A stretch of DNA of 64,000 nt from Sparassis latifolia (GCA_018466975.1 CM031562.1:4402001-4466000), one strand, 5' to 3'. Shown: positions 44,937 to 59,480, counted from the stretch's first letter. Numbers and translations: made by a program. Notes: generated from the letters alone by a model not told the origin.

Positions 44937-46761
44937 TCATGACTTGTGCACTGCAAACATGGAAGCCGCTAGAGCTGACGCCGGTATGCGGGAGCGCTCC
45001 ATACTGTCCTCCAACATGTTCAAGGCCCGAGTACGTTCGCTCATGACTGAGCCTACCCCCATCCATCCCATCAAATCATCTATCGCGTTCGCAACCCCTT
45101 CAAGTTTTTCGAGCGATATAGCGCCCGAAGCACTGTCATCTTCGGACAGAGCCTGGCACTCCGCGCCGTTCAACTGGTTGAGCATTCCCATGTCGCGAGA
45201 GCGTCGTTGTACATCCTGTACGAATGGACGACGTATTGCATCATAGACCTTCAGAGCATCGTCGACAGTTGCCCGAGTGACAAAAGGATGTGTAAGAAGA
45301 GAAGCGAGTATGTATCCATCCTATGACACCATGAGATAGGGACTGCCGCGGGTGCATCTAGAACCCTGGACGTACCTCGAATGCCTGTCCAGCTCCAGAT
45401 GCTTGGTGAGGAGTCATTGCATGCGCCTAGCATACATATCAGCGCTATACAGGAAAGATAAGAACAAGGTGCTCACGGCGTCCCCAAGTAGAGCCACCCG
45501 CCCGCCAACGAAGGTAGGCAAATCCATCACGACGTTGACCGCCCAGAGAGACACATTATCCATGCACTATGTCGAGAATCAGCGAGACCCTGCATGCTAC
45601 GACCTCTCCCAAACTCACTCTGAGCAGGCTCTTTACCTCAGGTTCCCAGGAATTGAAATTTTCCAATATCTCCTGCTTCGTCGCAGGCACCACCCAACGA
45701 CCGTCGTATGGTTTGCCTTCGAGTTCAGGTTGTGAAATGAACAACGCAACATTGATTATCCGGCCATGGGAAACGGGATAAAAAACCAGGTGCTGTAGAG
45801 CGGGGACCGATGCAGTTAGGGAGCATTCACAGCAGAGGGAAGAATCCAACCTTGTTTTTCCCAAAACACTTGGGTGGTAGCTGAATAAGTTATGGCTTTT
45901 CAAATATCAAGGAAACTTACCATGAAACGGCCAGTGGTTGCTCTATGACCAGGATGCTCGCGCAGCAGCACGTCTGTTGAAACGAGACCACGGTAAACGG
46001 AACTACCGCTGTACGTCGCGTTCACGTGAGACAGCGCTTCTGCCGCCATTGCATGATCTCCATTGCGCTCAGCTCTCTCTGCGAAGGAGCGATAGAGGGC
46101 CCCACGAACAGTTGAACGAACGCCGTCACAGCCAACGACGACGTCGCAGGTGGCGAGAGATCCGTCCTGAAAACTGAGGACAACTTCGCCTGAAGCCGAA
46201 TTGGTATATGAGACGAGCTTTTTGGAAAAGTGGATGATGTAAGATGGGGGGAGATGCTTGCTTATTGCACGTTGAAGCTCTGCTCTATGAAAGTTCGCTA
46301 TGCCATCTAGAGAACACTTATAGCCGCAATAGTGACATTACTGTAGAAGTAAAAGACGTACAGCCAGTGGTAGGATTGTGAAAATCGATACCGTTCTGCT
46401 GATCACATTTTCTGTACTGAAATTGCACTACACGTCATTTAGCTACGTCCATGGGATTGTGATTACTAACTCATACCAGTATCTTCCCGGTATCCTAAGA
46501 TCCGTAGGTCTTCCGCGAGCCCAAGATCAAACAAGATTCTCCGTGGTCTGTCCCACACGCCTATACCAGCACCATACTCAGTGAGCTTGGCTGCGGACTC
46601 ATAGATGTCAACGCTGACGTCCTTGCTGAATCTGTGTAGCGACAGTGCGAAAGCCAGCCCCCCCAGACCTGCACCGCTATTTGCGTTTCGAGATTAGTAC
46701 GTCAAAACATCCAAGGGCCGCCAACTCACACTATAGCAACTCGGAGTCTCGCCTCACTCAT
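44937..46761 (-). CDS. FAD-dependent monooxygenase (salicylate-hydroxylase type)
   Basis: Starts at ATG 46761 with MSEARLRVAIV, then after a short intron VGAGLGGLAFALSLHRFS, the FAD-binding GxGxxG. Further exons give FHRAELQRAISKHLPPSYII, the VVGCDGVRSTVRGAL motif (second FAD/NADH motif, the usual Ala or Gly-Ala being Gly-Cys), YRGLVSTDVLLREHP, WVVPATKQEILENF and VVMDLPTFVGGRVALLGDA, which splices to AHAMTPHQASGAGQAFEDG, the third FAD motif. The C-terminal helix region ends with AASMFAVHKS. About nine exons with short GT-AG introns keep frame, so it looks functional. Class A flavoprotein hydroxylases act on aromatic acids such as salicylate; the actual substrate is unknown. Confidence 0.85.
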
Positions 46762-47831
46762 GTTGGGATACGGTTCTGACACGAAAGACGGACGCACATA
46801 CCCATGGTAAGTCACCTCTTTATAAGATTTCGCCCCACCAGGACACTCTTCTGGAACCAGCGGAAACCTGACGATAAGCCAGAAGGGAATGTCTATGAGT
46901 CAGACTGTCTCGAGAAATCCACGGCTCGAACAAAAGCGCGAATTGGGAATGCCTTATGCTTGATATAAACATATGCTTGGAGCTTCGGGATAGCAAATAC
47001 CATCGTACGTCGAGGATGCATGCCCAGTATTGCCTGCCGATTCCCCGTACAAAAGGCGCCCATTCACACAAGGTCATCGTGAAGCTACACCAGAGGTCAA
47101 CATGACCTAAAGTTGATCCGATACTCTTACTGTGAAACCGTCTGGACCTGTCGACTCCGGAGGCACGTCTGCACTGCGGGCCATGTTGATTCTGGATTCT
47201 CTGGATGTCGTCGCGAAATCTGGGAGGATAAAGGACCCGCAAATATTCGACGCAAGGAACAACTCGAAGTTTGAGTCCATCAATAAGCCCGGTTCGAGCT
47301 CTGGTTGGCTGGAAATTTCGTGTCACATGTCACATATATATCGGTCACGAATCTAAAATTTGGTCAGACACTGGAGGGATCGTTGTGCAAAACGTCCGGG
47401 GCGCTCTACGGATGCGTGTAAAAGTACGATGCTTCGAGCATATGGTTCATGCGTTAGCCTTTGAAGATACGAGGATAGCAAACGCTATACGATGCCGAGT
47501 ATAACTGAGCGTATCTTGACATCGATGGTTCACATGAGGCCTCTTGTCTGTCATTTTGGGAGATCACTTCAGCAAGTACTCACAAGAGACAAAGAAGAGC
47601 ATGGTATAACTATATGCGAGCTATAGCGAGCTCGCGCTCATCGCACGTGTCCTAGAAGTATCCCAGGCTGTGCGAGATACGCCCAGTAGAGGGTATAGCC
47701 AATAATTCTCGTCCTTGCTGCTTGGTGTATCATGACACAGATGACTCACAATGTATGGCACTCAGTCAGACTTGTTCCATGTATATCAGTAACATCCACG
47801 CACTGGTTTAGGGCTTTAAAGGCAGGTTACC
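46762..47831. other. No supported gene (a 168-codon frame is present)
   Basis: The minus-strand frame at 46820-47326 has no recognisable domain, and the overlapping plus-strand frame at 47132-47356 looks no worse. The left end is the promoter of the monooxygenase. I do not call a gene. Confidence 0.35.
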
Positions 47832-49851
47832 TCAATACAGTACATCGGCTTGCAACTCGTTGATCCTGCTGGTTACTACCCTGCCATCCTTGATGACTGC
47901 AAAGAGATGATATTCTGGATAATCCAGCACAGTTATGTCATCGAGAGGATTGGCGTCCAAAATTATCATGTCAGCGTAGGCACCTGGAGCGACGCGCCCA
48001 ATCTTCACGTCATCGAGCATCAATGCTATCAACGGGAAAATCCCTATCAATGATCACAATAGCCATATCTCGAATGCACTCACCGGCGTTAGTTGTTGCG
48101 TGCTTGAGAATTTTCGGTGATGATAGAACGGAGGACCGAACTGTGAACTGAGAGAAGGCTTCAATGTTGCTGTAAAGGACTCAGCGGCAGTGACTTCATT
48201 ACCAACCTCCTCAGTCTGCAGAGCTTGCAAGGACGTCAAGAGGTCAGAACCGCTAGATAGAAATCTGTCAGAATCGCAGACAAAGGCCGGCGAATGAGTG
48301 GACGGACTAGCAAACAGTCACACCGGCTTCATCCGCGATTTTGAGTGCCTCCAAACCATGTTCCATAACTTGTTCATTCTTCGCCTTCGAGTCAGGAGGA
48401 AGAAAATCTTCATATGGCGGACGAGTCATGATTCTGTAGCATGAAAGGGTCGGGGTCAGAAATATACCCTTCTCGGCCATCCTGTATTTCACATTAATCA
48501 TGGCCAGGAGACCGGGAAATAACACTTGCAGTTTGGCCGTCTCGGAGCTTATCAGATTTCCATGCTCGATACCTTTCACTCCATTCTTGATCGCATGAAG
48601 TACAGACGCATCAGTATATGCATGCGCTGTTGCTGGAAAGGTAAAGTGGATAAATTTTTGAACCCATTGATAGTTGTCGTCCTGACTTACTGTGTCTGCT
48701 ACCCATCTGCCTACAGGTCGTGGTGATGGCTTGAATCTCTTCCGCAGTGAACTGTATAGTCTCGATAGCGTCCTACGAACACAAAATATTTGAGCTGCTA
48801 CGGTTACCGCTGCCAACGCAGACTCACGGTTGGAGACGCTACGCCTCCTCCACACATAATCTTGATAAAATCAGCGCCTGCCTTCAATTCCTCACGGGTA
48901 GCTTTCAGGACTTCTGGTACACCATCACAAGTACGACCCAATGATTGAACATGCCCTCCACAACAGCCAGTGTTACGAGTCGCCGGCCCGAAATCAGAGT
49001 GCCCTCCTGACAAAGCAAGATATTAAGATATGGACGGGCTCGCGAGTTCCTGCAGTATCGCTTCGCACCAGTCTGAGAGAGCGCTTTACCGCATTGAATT
49101 AGTCTTGGTCCAAGGATTAATCCTTCAGAAACAGCGTCGGCTAGAACCTTGCTCGCACCGCCTGCGAACAGCGACATCATCTTCTATCAATGGGCTCTAC
49201 ACAACCCTCGACATATCCTTGACATACCTGTGTCCCTGACAGTAGTGAAACCACGTAATAACATTTCTTTGAAGACCAATGTAAGCTGTTCAGAGACTGA
49301 CGCAGATCGCGCGCGTTTCAGATACCTCGAAGTGCATATGTTGACCTTAAGTTGATCGCTTCTTCGGGCAACCGCGCCATCTCAGTCACTGTTTTAACTC
49401 CTGGCACTGCTGTGACATGGACATGACAGTCAATGAGACCTCTGGCAAAATTCAGATGCAGATAGGTGCGCAACGGAGTCAACTTATGAAACTTACGGGC
49501 ATAGATATTTCCCCCCAAGATCAACGATGCTAGGAAATTGCTCATGATCATTGCCTGATATTGCATTGTACAGTTGACTGGAAATAATTGACACGATATG
49601 ACCTTCCCGGATGTGCACGTCCTGTAGACCCTGCACGAGGGACGATCTCTCGGGGTCGACGACTTGAGCGTTGCGCAAAATTAAATCCGGTGGATACGGT
49701 TTAATCCATGGCTTGACTGCAAGCTTAGGCAGGCTGACAGAAGCAATAAGTATTTCACGTTCGACTACAAAATAGCGCACACCTACAGGCTGTCCCTCGT
49801 CTTCTCCGGTGAACCTGGATACACTTCGAGTTTATGTCCTTTCACATGCAT
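47832..49851 (-). CDS. Amidohydrolase-family metal-dependent hydrolase
   Basis: A multi-exon gene. The first supported ATG is 49851 (MHVKGHKLEVYPGSPEKTRD), but an upstream exon reading DADTVDKNLVQILDEFL may add to the N-terminus. The metal sites are visible: LIDCHVHVTAVPG (HxH, strand 1), FIKIMCGGGV (the bridging Lys position), AHAYTDASVLHAIKNGVKGI with EHG (His ligands) and YGSDLL (the Asp). The C-terminus IGRVAPGAYADMIILDANPL plus DD closes the small beta domain typical of imidazolonepropionase/prolidase-like amidohydrolases. It ends at a TGA at 47832-47834. The intron at 48482-48529 uses GC-AG (ACT|GCAAGT). The substrate is unknown, perhaps a dipeptide or cyclic amide. Confidence 0.85.
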
Positions 49852-50116
49852 ACCGTCAACCTATGACAACTAGTAAAGTGTGCACTTAAGAGGACCTGGG
49901 AGTGAGATGCAGAAGAACTACTGCACGAGAAATTCGTCGAGGATCTGCACCAAATTCTTATCTACAGTATCCGCATCATGGGAAGTCAACTAGTCACCAC
50001 TGGTAATCCCGAAAAAAAATTGTCGCAAAAACAAGCGCGTTGTCTGTACTGCTCGGCTGGCTACGAAATCCTCTACGACTTTGCGGAAAGTGTTGTTGAG
50101 CTCGCAGTCGACAGGG
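49852..50116. other. Region upstream of amidohydrolase and Hsp70
   Basis: May contain the 5' exon(s) of the amidohydrolase on the minus strand. No other gene signal. Confidence 0.35.
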
Positions 50117-50170
50117 TATATAATGTTTTCGTCTTATGCGACTTGCCTAGTGAAGGGTTCCGGAAGCTTC
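50117..50170 (+). promoter_or_regulatory. TATA box and heat-shock element upstream of SSC1
   Basis: TATATAA is at 50117-50123. TTCCGGAAGCTTC at 50158-50170 is a perfect three-unit heat-shock element (TTCnnGAAnnTTC), about 95 bases before the SSC1 ATG. Hsf1 binding here would fit heat induction. Its position downstream of the TATA box is unusual. Confidence 0.65.
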
Positions 50171-50263
50171 CAGCCGGCCTGCCGCAATGCTTAGGTAATA
50201 TTACCCTTTACAAAATTTGAGGAGAGCACTTCGCTTTCCCACCTTTCCTTCACCTCTTTCATC

Positions 50264-52733
<2,470 letters not shown>

Positions 52734-53211
52734 GCGCCTCTATCCTCTCCTCCTTCACGAACCCATGTACTATCGGCACATTCTCGCAACGAACCGACTG
52801 TCCCTGTTGAGATCACCTCGACTTCGTCACGGTTCTCGCCCAGTCCGGTTCCATAGCCCGGAGTACTCTCCCTTTAGCAGACTAGAGAAAAGTAATCACA
52901 GCGCAGCTATTTGCTTTACCTTATGATCACATCGCACACTATTTCACGTAGTAGTATTGAACGCTCAACCCCCTCTCAGCATCGCTCTTGCTATGTGTAT
53001 TGTCTCCGCTCACGCTCCCCCGTAATCGTACGCAATGTATCACATTCGCATCTGGAGTATCAAGTGCGCATAGGACTTAAAGATTCTCGACGTCGACGTC
53101 CTCGAGAGTGGTTCGTAACGTCTCCGCTACACGTTAACATTTGGTCAAGAATTTACTTCATAGACTCCACGCACTGCCTACAGATAGCAGTGGTATACGA
53201 AGCATCCAACG
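52734..53211. other. Convergent 3' flanks
   Basis: Holds the 3' untranslated regions of SSC1 and of the minus-strand kinase-like gene. No gene seen. Confidence 0.5.
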
Positions 53212-54723
53212 TCAGAGTTTTGATGTGATCCCGCCAGAATCCTCGGCCTCCCTGAGAGCGTCCCATGCAAACTTCCCAATGATAGGGAACATGTCCCCCA
53301 TAAAGGATGCCCTCTCAGAACTTGCCTGCCGCAAGGCATAGCGAGCTGCGATGCCCTGCAAGATGACTGCCGTCTACGAGGAACGCGTTAGTACAGCACT
53401 CTGGTTGGAGAGAAGGGCGTACGCGGAAGAGCATCCAGCTGCGCGCGAAGCCCATCTCCTTGATGGGATAAGACTGCTGTGTGAGACGGCAGTATTCGCG
53501 CTCTAGTTCTTGCAGAGGCACAGGCATGTCGTTCGTATTCCTGAAGCCGACCATTGCCGCGCCCGTCGTGACCTTGCTTGAGTCCATCACCCACGGCTGC
53601 GTCAGGTTCGCCAGATCTGCGAGCTGTTGGAGCATCCTGTCAGCATCTTGACGAAGAGAAGACGAAGAGAAGACGAAGCGGGGTCTAACCGGACTACCGA
53701 GGGTACACAGCTCCCAGTCGAGAATACCAATAACGCGATTCTCGGTCGGGTGGAACACCAGATTGTCGAGCTTGTAATCGCCGTGCACGATGCGGAGCCC
53801 GGTCTTGCGCTCGTCGGGCAGGTTCTTCTGGTACCACGCGACCATCTCGTCGAACCGCGGGATTGCGCCTACGGGCTTACCCGACCCGATGTCGACGGCC
53901 TGTGCTTGCGCGAAGGACACGCGGGTTAGAGACTTGATTTGACGCGGGAAGTATGGCGTCGATGGTCCGAATGCGGACAGCCCGAGTTCATTCGGGTACA
54001 GGGAAGAGAGCGCGGCGAGGGCACGCACAGCAGCCAACCAGCTAAGAAGTGGTAGTATTCAGACGTACTGAACTATGTCCGATGATAGGATGGGCACTCA
54101 CCACTCACGCCTTGTTTCCGGGGACACGCCCGGCATCCTCATGTCGGTGAATATCCGCCCGTCCAAGAATTCCATAACGTAGAATGGGGTCCCGATGACG
54201 GTGGTATCTTCGCATAGTACAAAGGGCTCTGGTACGGGTACCTTGCGCTCGGGAGAAGTGGCCGGATTTATGTTGTGTTTGAACAGAGCTCGGAGCATAG
54301 TGTATTCCCTCTCAACCTGGTGAGCTGTCGATGAGAGCAGCTGGCCATCGGGCTTCTTGCGCAGCACGAATCGTCTTGACCTGTTCCACGGCAAGGCTAT
54401 TCAGCATAATTAGAAGATACCACGGACAACGTCGCGCACCTCGCATCGGTCAGGAAGTACGTCGGGTTCGACTACGAATGCTTATTTATTTAATGACGCT
54501 CTCAAGCACAACATCACTTGAGAGTCGACAGACCTGTCCAAACTGCACTCCAAGTCAGAGGTTGGCGCCCTCCTCAGAGCCTGCAGCAACTCACCTTGAA
54601 TTGCTTGACGTCCACCGGCGCGTGGATCGCCTCAACGTGCTGAGACAGGTATGCGTTCAGCCTGTCCACATCGATATTGGCGCGCACCGGACCATACTCG
54701 CCGCCAACCTTGGTCGAGGACAT
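53212..54723 (-). CDS. APH-type phosphotransferase (ACAD10/11 N-domain-like)
   Basis: Starts at ATG 54723 ([20 protein letters not shown]). Exons give [20 protein letters not shown] with the ATP-binding Lys, then [46 protein letters not shown], and the catalytic loop [15 protein letters not shown] (H-G-D-x5-N) followed by [16 protein letters not shown] with the metal-binding Asp. The C-terminal helices include [11 protein letters not shown] and [17 protein letters not shown]. This is the stand-alone form of the aminoglycoside-phosphotransferase-like domain found at the N-terminus of acyl-CoA dehydrogenases 10/11, which phosphorylates 4-hydroxyacyl-CoA in mammals. In fungi the substrate is inferred only. 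About six exons, with no breaks seen. Confidence 0.85.
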
Positions 54724-55667
54724 GGTAGTCACAACTGTAGGACAACGCGGGCTCTCAGCTTCCCCGTATCGCTACGTGGGACGGGTGAAGCACGAGTTAC
54801 TTACATCCGGCACACCGGGGAATCTTGGACAATGGCCGAGGGAGGTACGGTGCAGGTGACTCTCATATCAAAAATGGTTTGAAACACTCGTTCCGTATCC
54901 CCAGCTGAGGCCGGTACAGTCCAATCATAGAGGTTGCGCCCGGGCCCCAACAGGAAGTATTTTCACGCGTAGTACTACTACTCGAGAGCGTGCTCTTTGA
55001 ATGATCATCGATCAGAGAGAGCTTGTACTGTACAGCTCAAACTTACGAGGTAGCGTGGAAGAATCATTAATCATGAGGCGAATTCAACTGCAAGTCCGCT
55101 GCAAGCAGCCAGATTAAGTTTAAATATCTGTTGTTATCGCAAGCACGACCACGACTTGAGCCGCACATTGGATTGTATCCCGACATGCACACCATCTCGC
55201 CATATGATTCATAGGGCACAAATGAGACGTCTAGCCGACTCAGCCACGGTCAGTGCCGCAAGGTAGCGCAATAGCGAGATCCCCCAATATAGCTCGACTC
55301 TGCCGGAAGGGAGTGAATCCTGCCAAGCCAGCCTGTCAGACTACGCGTCAGCGCTCAGTGCATCGTGAGGGTAGCGAGGATTGGCGGTCGGTGCTTACCT
55401 TGGAATGCTCCCAAGTTTAGAAAAAAGAAACTGCACTAAAGTCACAAGTCAGCCATGAGCTTGACATCACGGTAAAGAAGAGCGGAAGATAAATAACTTA
55501 ATAGAACCATCAAGGGAAATGCCAGGGCTTGACTTCTAGACTGTTCGATCGTGTGGCACTGAGCCTGGAATAACGCTCACAGCTGGTATCGCAAAATGTA
55601 GGGTATGACATGAATCTGCCTGGCAAGTCTCAACGCCGCAGAGGCGGAGTAGTGCAATCTTCGAGAG
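54724..55667. other. No supported gene
   Basis: Promoter side of the APH gene followed by the 3' flank of dynactin subunit 5. The middle part has only short frames and no visible repeat. Confidence 0.45.
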
Positions 55668-56482
55668 TCAACGTTCGGCAGGAAGGGGCTGAAATCGGGT
55701 GTAATACTGTTTTGTCTGCGCCTCCACCATTTCTTGTGTGGACTCAGGAAGGTCTTCAACGAACCGTCCTAAATTAAATGTCAGTACATTCTTCGACAAC
55801 AACAAAAAGATGAACACACCAGGTGAACCGGCGAAGAGCGCCAATGCGGGAATTACAGTGTTTGGTGGAACAATCGTGTTGTCTGCAATCTTCGCGCAAT
55901 CTTTAATGATAGTGAATTTGCCCTAGGCATACCGGTGTGTCTACAAGAAGGCCAACGAAGAAAGTGAATCTGTACACGTACTATTACACAGTTTTTCCCG
56001 ATTTCTACGTGATTACCGATAGTTGCTGCTTCCACGATTGTGTTCGCACCAATGTGCACATAGTCACCAATCTTCATGGGATAATAGTTGAAATTACCGC
56101 GGTACGTCTTGTACGGCGGTCTGTGGGTAGGTGGGCAAAAATATTTTTTCTGTATAAATGATGACCTGTGTTTGTGGCTCAACGGACGCACCTCATAACG
56201 CAGCCCTCACCAATGAGACAGTACCGGCCGAGCGAGATGACTACTGCATGTCCGGGTCCCGTTCGCCGCAGATCGCCTCGAATTATCGCGCCGCTGGATA
56301 TGATCGTTTTCCCGCCCAATATAATGTTCTGAGGACCAGCGATAGTTGCGCGTCGGGAGACTTTGTTACCAGTGTCCTATTGTGAATAAAAAAAGGTCAG
56401 TCTTACATGAAGCGAGATGAAGGGAACGTCCTCGTACAGTCTCAATGTATTCCGCCCTCGTGTAATAAATTGGCAAGTCCAT
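55668..56482 (-). CDS. Dynactin subunit 5 (p25)
   Basis: ATG at 56482 gives [15 protein letters not shown], then across an intron [27 protein letters not shown]-type residues, [78 protein letters not shown] and a C-terminal [18 protein letters not shown]. The regular I-G-x-x-x and V-x-I-G repeats are left-handed beta-helix hexapeptide repeats. p25 caps the pointed end of the dynactin filament and links dynein to early endosomes in filamentous fungi. Several short introns; no break seen. It is divergent from the TMEM70-like gene, with 92 bases between ATGs. Confidence 0.9.
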
Positions 56483-56574
56483 GGCGGCCAGTAAACTCTA
56501 GCGCTTGAGATGATGGCTCGCCGGCAGCACAGCGGCGGGCGCCTGTCGGAGTGGTGGGCTTGTGCCACTCCACC
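56483..56574. promoter_or_regulatory. 92-bp bidirectional promoter region
   Basis: The whole space between the divergent ATGs of dynactin subunit 5 and the TMEM70-like gene is 92 bases. It is GC-rich with no TATA box, so the two 5' untranslated regions must be very short or overlap. Confidence 0.6.
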
Positions 56575-57486
56575 ATGTCGGCTTGTGCTCAGCTTCTCCA
56601 TCGACAAACTACTTTCCCCTGCGCGGCGATTCTAGCTGCTCAATTCAGACGATGCACCTCACCCCGCCAGCTTCACGTTCAGAACAGCCTCCTTCGTCGA
56701 TGGTTTCCGAGGAGAGCCGCAGTCGCGAACGCGCGTCTGAGCACTGCGACATCCAGCCCAACACCGGCATCTGACACCACCGTACATGGCGACCAGCGTG
56801 CTATCAAGTCTACGCTCGATGATGCGTCCAAGGATGCGACATACTATGGTCCCCTCACTGCGACATTTCGCCGGCTAAAGATGTTCTCCTTATCCTCCCT
56901 TGGCCTAACGCTTGCCGTAACTCCCCTCATGTTCATCATGGAAACCACCTCTGCCCTCCCTCTAACAGGCCGCTTTGTTCTGGCGGGTATTGCAGTCGCC
57001 ACCAGCGGGGTTTCGACCGCGCTCATCTCCTGGTGCGGCAAGCCCTACGTGACTAAGCTGCGATGGCTCGAGCCGGAAGGCACGCCGACGGAGAGCACCC
57101 GCGCGTTGGAGATGACTACGTTCACCTTACGGCTGCGCGAGCGCATCACACGCGTGTACGATACCGCGTTTTTGGTGCCTGCGAGTCGACCGTTCGCGAC
57201 ATGGGAGCTCGCAGAGATGTTCCAGTTGCCTAGGGCGGAGGCGGTTCGGGAGAAGAGCGCGGGCCTGCTACCTAGAGAGGAGACTATTGCAGAGACGACG
57301 AACAAGGATGGGAAGGTGATTGGGCGGTGGATCGTGAATTGGAGCGAGGATGGTATGGGCCGGTGTCGCGAGATCGGCAGGGTTGCGAGGTCAGAATCTG
57401 CTGCATGTAGGCGTGGTCAATACTCATTGCTTTTTGTCAGGTACTTCAACGTACACGAAGAGCTTTTGGACAGGCCCATTCGATGA
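56575..57486 (+). CDS. TMEM70/TMEM186-like mitochondrial membrane protein
   Basis: Two exons (56575-57389, 57441-57486) give 286 residues. The N-terminus is rich in Arg, Ser and Ala without acids for about 60 residues (LLHRQTTFPCAAILAAQFRR), a typical mitochondrial presequence. DATYYGPLTATFRRLKMFSL precedes two hydrophobic segments (LGLTLAVTPLMFIM and GRFVLAGIAVATSGVSTALI), then ISWCGKPYVTKLRWL. This hairpin of two membrane spans with the basic KMFSLSSL entry is the TMEM70/186/223 family layout; human members help assemble respiratory complexes. The 51-base intron is open in frame, so unspliced mRNA would also be translatable. Specific role is inferred. Confidence 0.75.
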   Translation: MSACAQLLHRQTTFPCAAILAAQFRRCTSPRQLHVQNSLLRRWFPRRAAVANARLSTATSSPTPASDTTVHGDQRAIKSTLDDASKDATYYGPLTATFRRLKMFSLSSLGLTLAVTPLMFIMETTSALPLTGRFVLAGIAVATSGVSTALISWCGKPYVTKLRWLEPEGTPTESTRALEMTTFTLRLRERITRVYDTAFLVPASRPFATWELAEMFQLPRAEAVREKSAGLLPREETIAETTNKDGKVIGRWIVNWSEDGMGRCREIGRVARSESAACRRGQYSLLFVRYFNVHEELLDRPIR

Positions 57487-58026
57487 TGATTATTCCCCTC
57501 CCCCCCGGATAATATTTGGATATCTAGCGACTCCCGCCTCTGCTCTTATACTCTTGTACCAGTTCTACCTGGCTACTTAATCCCTGGTGGAATAATCGAG
57601 GTTCATCCAATTCTGTGTGGCCTTACCTTGTTGAGGTCGGTCTTTGTTGAGAGCCAGCAGGTGATTCATCCTCTCTCTGGGAGCGCCTTGTCTGTATGTT
57701 ATTTGTGTCCTCGAGTGCTGGGCTAAATCGGCCTTCGATTATAAGCCATCCAGCAAGTGAGCTACCTATCCTTTCATGACTAATCTGATTGCTAAACGTG
57801 GATTCACTCGCAGCTCCTTCGTCGGTTCAATCAGTTTTCATTCAGCTGTAGCTGCTATAACTCCCTTCCATCGTTCGCGCTGTGCGCTGCTTGCGCAGAG
57901 CGATGCATTATTAGGTCTGGTATAAACGTCCCCGAAACGCCAGAGGGCATGGTGGGTTTCATCAGTCAGATTATTCGTAAATCTGCACAAGGAAAGGACA
58001 CGAATATTTAAGATTGATCGGTTTTA
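57487..58026. other. No supported gene
   Basis: 3' flank of the TMEM70-like gene and of the broken minus-strand gene. No signal. Confidence 0.45.
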
Positions 58027-59480
58027 TTACATCAGGGCACCCAGCAAGCTCCCAAGCTTTCGCCAGCCAATCTGCCGCTCCGGTCTAATCCTGCAACGTG
58101 TCCTGCCGGTGCGTTTCCAAACACGACACATGGCAGCTGTGTTCTCCGCGAGTCTTCTCAGTTCTCGATTAGTGTCCGAATCTGGTGCCTGCTGCTCAGC
58201 CGGATCCCCAAATACCTGGTTCTTACTCCAACCGAAACCTGCAGCGATGCGTACTGCGCGTTCATTTCGCTGCTTGCGCCGCGAAAGCATCTTGTACAGC
58301 CACGGCTTTCTTGCCGTCTTTAAGTGTACCATCGAGATAGCATGTGCACAACGCCCACGACGTAATCCCGCGTTCACATGGGAGTAACCTATAATTCTCG
58401 CACAGGGGCTTGAGCTTGGCCATCTCCTACTCTGTCGACGCAATGAGAGGCGGCTGCGGTAATGTTCTGACTGACGGTGGGATGCAACGGAGGAGTTGTA
58501 CCACAGACGTATTTTCACAGTGCACGGACAGAATGGAGGGCGAACCAACGTCTCTTGAGGTCGTCGAACCAGTCCAACATGTCAATGGTGTCAGGAAGCC
58601 CCTCAGGAATAGGTGTGACGTCCGCATCTACACATGGAATGTCTTTGTTCCCTGATGAGCTGCCTTGAGAAGGATGGTGAGAGGGTCCTCAAAGGGCATG
58701 ATAAATATCCGTGAGGACGTGAGAGCCTCCATTGCGGTCAGCCGCCGTCAGAAGCGTCCGGTGAGAGCTCCTCCAGTACTCCGGATCACAACATGGAATG
58801 ATGAGAATGACCTTGCACTTGCCACCCCGTACGATATCTTCGAGGTTCCCCACGTTGAAGACAAATTGCCCCTCTGGCGATAACTGATATACCATACCCC
58901 ACGGATGGCAGCCTACCAGCACGACCACCAGTATGTCCTCAGAGCACGACGCTCGCACAGCTTTATCCAGTCTGTTAAGAAAAATCGGCCTGGATGAAGG
59001 CAGGGGATGACTTGGGAAGGACCACTTCAAAAACAGGCGACTTGGCCAGGACTCGGCTGACAGCACTATCATCGGTTAGAACAAGAGTGATCTGACTTAC
59101 CGTTTTACTGGGATTTAGGGTGATAACGTAAATCCTGTCGATTAAACAAACTTAATGGGGAGGGGACAGCCCCACCAAGAGGCCTCTTGGCTGCATGGGA
59201 GTAATCCGTGCAAAGCAGCGAACTCGACGGCCATCTCTGGTCGCTCTTCATATCCCCACTTGCAAGCGGCACTAAGACATGGCGATGCTTGTGCTTGCTG
59301 GACAGCCCACAGACCTGCAATTACGATGGTATTCAGTGATCTGTAGAAGGGTATGCTTGAGGAGTAGGGGCTGACCTCAGGCTGGTCATAGTCGCCGGAG
59401 AAGAACATAGACATTACGCTGGAAGGGCCGCGCGATAGAGATGATATGAGGGCGCGGAACATGGACACAAATAAGAGACA
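58027..59480 (-). pseudogene. Broken gene, possibly caspase-like
   Basis: Minus-strand pieces in several frames: MFRALISSLSRGPSSVMSMF with FSGDYDQPE and a GT donor; GLWAVQQAQAS, ERPEMAVEFAALHGLLP, NRQDLRYHPKSQ; then DILVVVLVGCHPWGMVYQLS, PEGQFVFNVGNLEDIVRGGK, CKVILIIPCCDPEYWRSSHR and TLLTAADRNGGSHVLT; lastly VTPIPEGLPDTIDMLDWFDD and an Ala/Lys-rich end. The GCH...VYQL and ILII-C-C-x-x-x-YW arrangement resembles a caspase-like His/Cys fold seen in basidiomycete proteins, but the active-site surroundings are altered. At least three frame changes are needed to read through, so it is a pseudogene. The family name is tentative. Confidence 0.45.

Noticed and set aside
46820..47326. 168-codon minus-strand frame upstream of the monooxygenase
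   Set aside because: No domain, no intron logic, and an overlapping frame on the other strand looks equally good; probably chance.
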